DNA of 64,000 nt, from assembly GCA_015227615.1 (NCBI GenBank), contig JAALGZ010000054.1:1-64000 (forward strand), given 5' to 3'. Both the position numbers and the translations under genes were made by a program. Under the pieces are notes generated by a model. It was not told where the DNA came from. It was given only the letters and a program-made list of their open reading frames with translations, and did no database searches. Below are positions 47,835 to 56,361 of the stretch, one piece after another (the stretch's first letter is position 1; every line of letters begins with the position of its first letter). This DNA is from Labyrinthula sp. Ha (lineage: Eukaryota > Sar > Bigyra > Labyrinthulida > Labyrinthulaceae).

Positions 47835-48860
47835 TTAATTCTGTTTTAGTTTTTGTATCCGTCTAGAACGTTTTACAGGTGTTGGAACAGCTTTAACTGT
47901 TTCAACTCTATTATACAAACCCATATTTCCTTGAGGTTGATCCAAATCTAACATCCTCCTTCTTCGAGTCCTATGAATTATATTTTTTTCTTCAGAATCA
48001 TTTCCAAGAAGAAGCTTTAAGCCCAAAAACAAAACCAAAACAACCAGAAAGAATTTATACACGCCAAATTTAGATTCACCATTATCAACAACTTTTTCAT
48101 CTGTAGAAATGGGAAATAAAAATTTATCTCTAATTTTCAAATTTGATAAGAGAATAGGTTTCCTAAAGGATTTATCTACAAAATGAACTTGATGAAAAGA
48201 TGGAACTAAATCTCGACTATGAACAAAATTTAGTCCTTCAAACAAATCTTCGTCATTTTGAACTTCAATTTCTTCATCCAAAATGTTAACCTCTTCAAAT
48301 AAAAAGGAAACATTTTCTTCCTTTATTTCTTTTACATTCTCATCTATAAATTCTTCTTTGGAAGATACCTGTGAGAAAGAAGTAATAATGGAAGCGAAAA
48401 CAAAAAAAATAGTAAAAGGGAAAAATATGTATATCCAAAATCCAGGAAAAATGGTTTTATGATTTGGTTTTTTGGAATGTACTTCATCAGGGAACTCGGC
48501 TAAAGGAATAATTTCACTCTTGTTACCGGAAAACTTCTTACGAGATCGAGTTTTTGAAGCTGATCGAGTCATAATTTCCTCTTTTCTCTTATATATCAGT
48601 CTACTTCTTTCACTTAAACAAAAACTTTTTCTTTTTTCATCCAGCTTTGGGAGTTTTCCTCCTCTATTGTTTCTTCTCAGGGACGATTCTGTATGCTTTT
48701 GGTAATTTGGAACTCTTTCACGCCCAGAGGAAGAAAACTTTGGAGAAAAACCTTGGTAAAATGCCGTATTGCTTTTTGGCGTCATTTGTGGAGACTTCTC
48801 AGGTGAGGAGAAGTCAGAGAAAGCTGTCGTGCTTGAAGCGAAAGATGTTTGTTTATTCAT
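47835..48860 (-). CDS. Two-span membrane protein with Arg/Ser-rich N-terminus, 341 aa
   Basis: Single exon. Residues 1-130 are Ser/Arg/Lys-rich with SP/TP sites (SPEK, TPKS, SPKF) and an RS-like block TRSASKTRSRKK (98-109). Spans at about 138-162 and 266-286 enclose an acidic segment of about 100 residues (many Glu/Asp at 168-208). The C-terminus is basic (HRTRRRR and KRSRR) with a TPVKR site. Both termini would face the same side, nucleoplasm or cytosol. This architecture, basic RS-type tail, two spans, acidic lumenal loop and CDK-like sites, recalls inner nuclear membrane proteins, but no LEM, SUN or sterol-reductase domain is present and the assignment is speculative. Confidence 0.75.
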   Translation of the reverse strand: MNKQTSFASSTTAFSDFSSPEKSPQMTPKSNTAFYQGFSPKFSSSGRERVPNYQKHTESSLRRNNRGGKLPKLDEKRKSFCLSERSRLIYKRKEEIMTRSASKTRSRKKFSGNKSEIIPLAEFPDEVHSKKPNHKTIFPGFWIYIFFPFTIFFVFASIITSFSQVSSKEEFIDENVKEIKEENVSFLFEEVNILDEEIEVQNDEDLFEGLNFVHSRDLVPSFHQVHFVDKSFRKPILLSNLKIRDKFLFPISTDEKVVDNGESKFGVYKFFLVVLVLFLGLKLLLGNDSEEKNIIHRTRRRRMLDLDQPQGNMGLYNRVETVKAVPTPVKRSRRIQKLKQN

Positions 48861-51800
48861 TTTGGTTTTTATTTTGTCTTTGTTGCATTTCGATACAACA
48901 TGGGGAGAAATCTCGAAATGCGCTGCTTACTCAAATAAATAACATGAAAAAGTAGATTTTAGTATTTATAACTTATAAGAAATAAAAACTATTTTCAAAA
49001 CTATATAAGTGAATATTAAATAGAATTATTTTTTTATTTAGATATTAGTTTAACTTTCTCTTATTCAGACCTACTTAGAAGGTGGTTGTTGAAGTTAGAC
49101 ACTGTAATGTGAGGCTATGAGCAAGCTGCCTATGGTGGAAAAGAGAGGTTTTTGTCTAGGTACTAATATGTTTGCATATTCAACCCATATATATATATGT
49201 AAATGCTTTATATACAATTATCATCATTTATGGTAAATAGGTGGTTAACAATCTTGAGCTGTAAAACCAACTTCAACAGATATAGATAACCATACTGGTT
49301 CTGCCAGCCGCTAAGTAGCTGAAGTCGAGAGCTAAATTTATTTAAAAACTTAAAATTAACTAAATGGGTTAAATTTAACTGTTTTTTTCTTTAATTTCAA
49401 TATTTAATGTGAACTAGTATCAATAGTATGCGTAAAGAGTCGCTTAGTCTGGCTACAGGCAGACAAAATAATAAGTTTAACAATGAAAAAAGCTTTTTTT
49501 TTGCTATCAAAAGAAGATAAAGTTGAAACTAAGTATTTTAATATATTTTTTTCTGGGAAAAATAATCTAATTACATATAGCAGAATAGTATTGGAAGCGT
49601 CCATGATCGTCAATACATCATCGACCTCTTCGAGGACTTTAGTCTTGTACAAGAATACTTTCTGAAAAGAGCAATCAGATGTTTTCAAAGCAGAACACTT
49701 GAATTAATCACTATTTTCTAAGAATTGTCCCATGAATATTAGATACTGCACTAGATTAACCAAGGCCTGTATCTTGTATAAACCATGCGTAAGTGTGGCT
49801 ACAATTATTCCAATTCCATCTACAAAGCTATGACTACATGGGTGAAGAGTAGAAAATAAAAAGCAATAACGGTTTAACATGTGAGAGAGGAAAAATTAGT
49901 TCCAATAAAATTTATGGTCCTAAGAATCACGGTTATAGCTTTCGGAGATAGGAAACTTTGGAGAGAGAAAGAGAGTTTCCTCATTGTTGTAACGATAAAT
50001 AAGGTATGAAGAGTATTTGTAGCTGCTTCTCTACTACTATAAAATATGTTTGCTGAATAAATTTGGAGGGAAACTACACAATCACTATCATTTCCAAGAG
50101 GTTTTCTCCAGAAAAATAAAAGAATACGCTCTGAACGGAGCTCAAACAAATTCTATAACGGAGTTCTTAAATATGCAAGGTTTCTTATTTATATTCTATA
50201 ACCCAATAGATTCAATATGACAATTTAAGATTGACAATTGCTAATAACAGTTTTCTAGAAAATAAATATTTTAAAATGAGAAAGCTTCTTTCTTATACAT
50301 ATGTTTTTTGGGTTTCCTTTGGCAATAAACATTGTTCCACTACACCTGCTAATCATAAGAAATAGGCCCTGCATATTGTTAATTCAAAATTTTGCATAAA
50401 GTAAATATTTCATAATTAAAAGCAGAAAAAACACGCTTCTTAACCATTTGTCCCCGCTTTGGTCAATCACAAAGTTACAAAATACGATCGGAAAACAAAG
50501 AGTAATACTTTGTGGTTGAACAAGACTACTATGAGCGAAACAAATATCAAGATGCTATAGATTTTTTTGGAAATTAAATATTGTGCTAACATTTAGTGAA
50601 AAAGATATTTTCTGTAAACTAAATTGCAAACCCAAATTAGGAATCTTAGTCAGAACCGGGTTAGGCCTATTATAGTACCTTTTTCTGTTAAGTCATCCTC
50701 TCTATCGTTGTATAGCTACGGATTATGAAAATGTGAAGCATCATTTCACCGATTTTCATAGGAACAAAAAAAAATAATCTGTGATGTTAATGTAACGGTA
50801 TCAAAAAAATCCGTTTTATTTCTAGCGTGCATAAGTATTTTCTTGTTTGTCCTAGACATTCTCTATGCTTTGAAAGTTGCAATACATGTTCTTCAAGTAA
50901 AGTCATCATTTTACTAATTACATGTGATGAAAAGGAACTTGGATGAGCGAGATTGTTTTTGTGCATTTAAAGAAGATAGTTTAAAAATTAATAACCGTTC
51001 TGGGCATGGTCTATAGTTATTGGTGTTCAACCAATTTAATAAAAACCTACCACTTAATCGGTCAATGGTTTAACCATTTTTTTCATCAGGAATGGGCTCA
51101 CGGTTAGGTTTTCTTCAAAAATATTAACCCTTGCGCCTTGTCCAAGATTTCTCCTTTTTCTATTTTCCTTACTATTGGTTCTGCTTTTGTACTACAAGTT
51201 TTTTTTAGCAGAATCGCCCATTTCAATCATCTGGTTTGAAAAAATATTTAAAATTAGGCAGAATGTCTTAATTTAGTTTAACAGTTTGCTTCGAAATGTA
51301 TTAAATATTGTTTCTTCAAGGTTCCCCTATAAATCCAGTTAAAATAATAAACTAACTGATTTGATTTATAAATGACATTACTTCTTTCATTTTATCTTTG
51401 CTCTTTGTGTCATGATTTCTAATTTTGCTGGTTCTTTATTGTTCTTTTAGGAAAATTCGCTTGGCCAATGAAATTAATGGTTTAAATAGATTTGACAAGC
51501 CATTGGAAGGCTAACCTCGGTGAACACTTATCTGCGTGGCTTGCATTATCACCACTACTATTAAAAACATAATTTTATTTTTAAAGATGTATAGGATATA
51601 CTATTTGATTCAGAGCTGTACCAGACTTACCTGGAATTCAAGTGCAAAATTAAACTTTCCAAAAAAATCTAAGCCTTCATGAAAAGGGTGATAAGATAGC
51701 ACGTAGATAAACGCTGTGAAATATTCTCAGTGTTGAACTAGCTTGGAAAAACTTTAAGTTGGTTCACCATCGTGGAATAACGTTCTATTTGCTTTTTTTT

Positions 51801-52176
51801 TCATTGAAGAAAAAACTATAAGTCTTCTTCATATATTGGTGTTATTTTCAACAAACTGCTTAAGATTCACCTACCCAAAATCAATTTCTGTGAATATTCC
51901 CTGTGTCAAGCTACAAGAAAGCAGTCTAGCTAACTTCCAAATAATAAACCCATGCTCAGGAGCAAGTTTAAGCATTCAGTCAATGTTTAGTAGAGCAAGC
52001 AAAACCCCTTAGTAACTTCTCTTCTTACTATTTTTGCAGATATAAGTCTCTCCTCCCTAGCAACACTTCTGCTTTATTGGTGATGTGCTTCACTCTACCA
52101 CTTGTAGCCACGCTTAAAAATGAGTTTTAACATATATATATATGTATTGCTTTACTGTAGTATTGAAGCATTTTTC
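48861..52176. other. Intergenic stretch, no gene seen
   Basis: 3.3 kb between the two-span protein gene and tRNA-Sec. Several short frames (for example 94 codons on the minus strand at 49404-49688) look like chance products. Nothing recognised. Confidence 0.55.
52132..52143 (+). promoter_or_regulatory. TATA-like tract upstream of tRNA-Sec
   Basis: An alternating AT tract lies 34-45 nt upstream of the tRNA-Sec 5' end. Eukaryotic tRNA-Sec genes are known to use external, TATA-containing pol III promoters, so the position is suggestive. AT runs are common in this window, which lowers confidence. Confidence 0.35.
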
Positions 52177-52263
52177 GGGCAGGTAATCCAGGCTGGTGTT
52201 TGGGGCAGGCTTCAAACCTGTGGAACATGAGAATGTTTCGAGTTCGATTCTCGTGCCAGCCCG
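52177..52263 (+). tRNA. tRNA-Sec: Selenocysteine tRNA, anticodon UCA
   Basis: 87 nt that fold as a eukaryotic tRNA-Sec. The acceptor stem has nine positions (GGGCAGGTA against TGCCAGCCC, with one A-A mismatch and one G-U), and the T stem has only four pairs (CGAG/CTCG around TTCGATT), the 9/4 arrangement typical of this tRNA. The D stem has six pairs (CCAGGC/GTTTGG) with a four-base loop. The anticodon arm GCAGG-CTTCAAA-CCTGT gives UCA, which reads UGA, and matches the strongly conserved core of known tRNA-Sec. The long variable arm pairs GAACAT with ATGTTT. The discriminator base is G at 52263. The gene has no intron and no clear T-run after it (only TTT). Confidence 0.92.
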
Positions 52264-52523
52264 ATTTAAATTTCCCAAAATAATGAAATAAGAAAAATAT
52301 GAAAAAGATAATCAGAATCATGTTATGTGCGATATACATGACTAGTTGCATCAAGATTACAACAATTCATAAAATCCAGATATAATTATAAGAAATAAGT
52401 TGTTTTACTGGAGTTTTGGTTCTTAGAATGTGATAAACCAACATAACTATTATACTGGTACAAGTTGGAAAGAAAGTAACAAAAAACAGTTCACTATTAT
52501 TATAGCAAGATTATACGACTATC

Positions 52524-53110
52524 TCAACGTTCTCTTATTCTTCTGCTCAATTGGATATCAATCGGTCGAATAGTAACTCGTTTAGCATGAATTGCACTCA
52601 AATTTGCATCTTCAAAAACCCGTACTAGATATGCTTCTGAAGCTGTTTGAAGTGCTTCCAAAGCTCTGCGTTCCCATCTAATATCCATTGAAAAGTATTG
52701 AAATGCTATTTGCCTTACTAATCTGTAAAATGGCAACTTTCGTAGCAGCAAATCAGTACTCCTTTGATATTTTCTAATCTCGCGTAATGCTCTCGTACCT
52801 TGTTTTGAACGACGCTTTTTCACTGTATTGGGAGGTCTAAATATATGCTGAATTCTTTATATTACTTTGCAGATGATGTAGACAATCGAACCTGAATTTG
52901 CATGTTTCTGGTGGATTGTGTTTCTGTGAAAGTAGAAGCGTTAGAAGCATTGGAATTTCTTGTCCTTTTTGCCACCCTTGCTTTAGGTATTGGAGAAGAA
53001 ACGTTTCTCAAACTCTTCCTTGCTTTTTTCCCTTGGCTTTGGTTTGTTTTTCTTTTTGTTCTTGCCATTCTTGTATCTTTCTCGTTTCGAGCAATATTTC
53101 CAACGGACAT
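52524..53110 (-). CDS. Centromeric histone H3 variant (CenH3/CENP-A)
   Basis: Two exons, 53110-52866 and 52836-52524, joined by a 29-nt intron, give 185 aa (171 if the MARTK ATG at 53068 is used). The tail is unlike canonical H3 beyond MARTKRKT: long, Lys/Ser/Asn-rich. The fold is clearly H3 ([20 protein letters not shown], then [13 protein letters not shown] and [18 protein letters not shown]). CenH3 hallmarks are present: loop 1 is one residue longer than in H3, Trp replaces Phe in IRWERR, and Ala replaces Thr in FEDAN. It should replace H3 in centromeric nucleosomes and seed the kinetochore. The upstream start is favoured slightly by its 47-nt distance from the motif at 53158-53168, matching NDC80. 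Divergent from the EF-hand gene. Confidence 0.9.
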
Positions 53111-53157
53111 ATTTGTCGTTTTACTACTTAGCCATATGGCCCATATGACTCCTTATA

Positions 53158-53168
53158 TGACGTGGCAA
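53158..53168 (-). promoter_or_regulatory. TTGCCACGTCA motif upstream of CenH3
   Basis: Exact 11-nt match to 24576-24586, in the same orientation relative to the kinetochore gene, ending 47 nt before the CenH3 ATG at 53110. It also lies 32 nt before the ATG of the divergent EF-hand gene, so it could serve either or both. Confidence 0.45.
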
Positions 53169-53200
53169 AATGATTTGTATACGTTTTCAGTTAAAGAACT

Positions 53201-55453
53201 ATGGGGCAAAAATTAAGCTCAAACAAGTTCTTCATAAACGAAGAAACGGAGACAGAAACTGGAAAAGAAACTCCTTGGGGTAAAGCTGTTTCGGCATTTG
53301 GCTCCTGGAAGTTCCAGCACGTTTTGGAAGCCAGAACTCGGCTTTCTTTATTCTTTGCCAAAGAAAAGAGGCTGTTCATTACGCGTAAAGAATTCTGGGA
53401 AATCTTTAGTGATTACTCACCCGGAAGTTTCAAGATTAATAATAATAGGTTTGTTCAGCTTCCACTTGACATTTTCATGCTGTTTGAAGAAGAGGATGAA
53501 ACTTGCGACTCTCGAGAAGTTTTCTGCATTTTAAGCTTGCTTTGTCAAAGTGGATCAGCTTCTCTTGGAAACAGATTTAATCTACTTTTACCGCTTTTTG
53601 GAGATGAAATTGAAAAAAATCGAGCTGTACAGTTGATCGGATGTACTTTACGACCTTTAATGAAATGGAAAGTAGTCTCTAACATCATTACATGGAAGGA
53701 TATTACAAATGTAGCAGAGAAAATTTTTACCTTTTCAAGTGTCAAAATATGTAAAACACTTTCTGGTCAGTTGATTTCAGAATTTTTTCTCTTGAATGAA
53801 GAGTTTTCGTCTTTTCTAAGTCTTTTTCTCTCGGAGACAGAAAAAGCTGCGGCAAAGATGAATAGTTTGGGAATGACAGAGGAAGAATTGAAAAAGAGTT
53901 CTTCAAAAATTAAGCTTTCAGTCAAGATGCTACTTGAGAATCGGGATCTAAGTGGAAAGAAGAAAAGTACTCAAAACAACCGAAAGCAAAATGAAATTGT
54001 AAATGCCCAAAAGTTGAAAAAACTTCAGCAAGAATCTAAGAAAAGAGAGAGAGATGCAAAACGACTAGCTAAAGCTAAACTTAAAGCTTTGAAAGAGATT
54101 GACAAACTTTCCTCTGAAGATTTTAGGAATCTTAAAGCCAAGTTTGCTCAACTAAATTCAAGTTCTAAAGGAATTCCGAGAGACAGGTTCATCGAAGTCT
54201 TAGGAAAGGAGTTTTCTGTGTTTCAGGGTATGAATTTACTAGATAATAAATTTAGACATAGTGCTCACTGGCCAGTTGTTTAAATCTTTCGACAAGAACT
54301 CGGATGGATTACTTAGCTTTGAAGATCTTGTTGTGGGGGTTCTCAAAACAAAGAAGATGACCCTAAAGAATAAAATTTCCTTCATGTTTGATAGTTTCTT
54401 AACCAAAAAGAAAATGGGAACCTCAGGTGTCATTGTAAGAAAACATAAGCTCAACGAAGAGGAGGAATTAGGAATGAAGATTGCAGACCTTGTTTCTGTC
54501 ATTCAAAATGCAAATACAGAAACAATCGAGTGTGCGCGCTTGGCCGAGATGATTGTGAAGATGATGGATACTGATGGTAATGGCGACATTGAAAGGGATG
54601 AGTTTGTCAATGGTATGTTTTTATTTTTTTCAGTCTTGTAGCTTGTCTTGATGTGCCCACAATTTTAGATTGCTTTGATCAGTGTCTCCAACCATCTGGT
54701 AGAATCAAGAGCGCAGTTTGCGAGATGCGAGAGGTGTTTCCTGAGTTTAACCTTGGAAACATCTTCAGTTCATGGAGTTCGCTTGGCATGAAAAGAATAG
54801 AATTTGTTTCTGTATCCCTGACAGAGTTTGAAAACTTTTTGCGCCTTGTGATTGAAACTTCTAAAATCAAAGGAAACGAGCAAGATTTTCACACGTTGAA
54901 AGGTTTAATGTTTGTTCATGCTGATCGAGATGCGGGAACTGGGAATCTTGATTTAAGAAGATTTCTCATCGGAGTAGTCTCAATTTTGGCGCTAAACCTG
55001 GTGGAAGAAGATCATGATTTTCTTCTACAGAAAGCAGGGTTCTACTTTGATCTTTTTGATGTGGATGCAAGTGATAATGTAGAATATGTAGAGTTTTTTG
55101 AACTCCTGTACTCTGCGCAGATTGAACTTCAAGAATCAAGTTTTAAGGCAATTGAAATTTTAAAAGGTTTGGATGATGATGGAAACAAATTAGTCACTGA
55201 GGAAGAGGTTCTTGAGGCACTTGATGAAAGTGAAGTACTGTTTCAATGCTTTGCAAAGATTTTCATTGGTGGAGAAACTGAAGAAGACGCAGAAAAAAGA
55301 AGTCGAAGAGTTTCAAAGTCTTTTTTTGATGACCAGAACAACAATAATAAAGTTGAAAGTAAAGTTGAAAGTAAAGAGAAAGAAGAATCTCAGAGCAAAG
55401 AGGAAGGCTTACCACTAAATGCAATTTACAAAGTCACTTACGTTTTGGATTAA
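53201..55453 (+). CDS. N-myristoylatable multi-EF-hand calcium-binding protein, 731 aa
   Basis: Three exons, 53201-54227, 54256-54612 and 54642-55453, with introns of 28 and 29 nt; the second uses the AG after an internal CAG. The coding sum of 2196 nt is in frame. It starts MGQKLS, a myristoylation consensus. Residues about 1-230 form an unrecognised folded region, 235-325 are Lys/Glu-rich helix, and then EF-hands follow: DKNSDGLLSFED (355-366), the canonical DTDGNGDIERDE (447-458), a weaker DRDAGTGNLDLR, DVDASDNVEYVE and DDDGNKLVTEEE. The C-terminus is Lys/Glu-rich with a KVESKVESK repeat. A calcium sensor at a membrane is inferred; no catalytic domain is seen, so it is not a CDPK or an oxidase. 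Confidence 0.85.
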
Positions 55454-55485
55454 TAAATTCCTGCGTGTTACTTTCGTTTTATAAT

Positions 55486-56361
55486 TTAGTCATCAGCAGT
55501 ACATGTTTCTCCAACATTCACAAATTCTTCTAAAACACAAGGATCACTAATTCCAATCCGCACCCCTACTTCACACCCACAAATATCCCCTTCTTCGCAT
55601 AATCTAATCCCTCGAACACTTCCATCAACCTCACAACTTGCCCACCTTCTCCCATTCTCTCCATCCAAACACATAGAAGTTCGAGTCTTTAAACTTGATT
55701 CGGCACAAATAGAACCAATAACTTGTAACTCAGTTGTAGGAGAAGATGTTGGTTGGTTTGTGGGTGCAAAAGTAGGAAACTTTGTTGGTGACTTTGATGG
55801 TACAAAAGTTGGTTCCATTGAGGGTGAATTTGAAGGAGCCGGTGTAGGTGATATTGTTGGTAAAGGAATGATAGGCGACAAAGTAGGAACATTAGTAGTT
55901 TCAGTAAGAGCTGCAGAGGAAGATGGACTAACAGAGATATAAGCAACCAGAACGGCAAGAATGAGGCAAAATAGTAGTGCACAAAAAGCCAAGGCGCACT
56001 GAAAATATGTTTTAGATTCACTTCCTGAACGGGTTGATTCGGTTTCAGAAGCTTTTGAGTTTTGTTTTTCTTTTTTGGTTGCATTTTGAGTAATAACTGT
56101 TCGAAGATTTAGCGGAGTTTGATCTGGTGAGTCGGCGAAGAAAGTCTGTTTTGTTTGTTCGGGTGTGTTTGTTGGTAAGGAGCGAAGATTAGGTGGATAT
56201 ATATCTATATCAATATTATTTTCATTCGAATATAAATCAGAAGTATCTGAGATCATAGAAAGCTGGGTTTTGCGTGAAACTCCTGCATATGAGTTCATTT
56301 TAGATTTATTGCTGGAATAGTATTTTCTTACAGTAATTGCACTGAAGATATTTCTGAACAT
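55486..56361 (-). CDS. Single-span membrane protein with PT-rich linker and Cys-rich head, 291 aa
   Basis: Single exon, convergent with the EF-hand gene (32 nt between stops). Residues 1-117 are hydrophilic and probably cytosolic. One span lies at 119-143. A Pro/Thr/Ser linker occupies about 158-210 with repeated SPT/FAPT/TFVPS units, a type common in stramenopile and haptophyte surface proteins and probably O-glycosylated. The last 75 residues hold eight Cys (219, 231, 243, 255, 261, 263, 275, 287), likely four disulphides in an extracytosolic head. Likely a type II surface or cell-covering protein. Family unknown. Confidence 0.8.
   Translation of the reverse strand: MFRNIFSAITVRKYYSSNKSKMNSYAGVSRKTQLSMISDTSDLYSNENNIDIDIYPPNLRSLPTNTPEQTKQTFFADSPDQTPLNLRTVITQNATKKEKQNSKASETESTRSGSESKTYFQCALAFCALLFCLILAVLVAYISVSPSSSAALTETTNVPTLSPIIPLPTISPTPAPSNSPSMEPTFVPSKSPTKFPTFAPTNQPTSSPTTELQVIGSICAESSLKTRTSMCLDGENGRRWASCEVDGSVRGIRLCEEGDICGCEVGVRIGISDPCVLEEFVNVGETCTADD

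Noticed and set aside
49404-49688. 94-codon minus-strand frame
   Set aside because: AT-rich, no homology, no neighbours or splice partners; within chance length for this region.
55689-56084. 131-codon frame antisense/offset to the PT-linker protein
   Set aside because: Shadow of the low-complexity Pro/Thr linker in another frame (Leu/His/Gln-rich).
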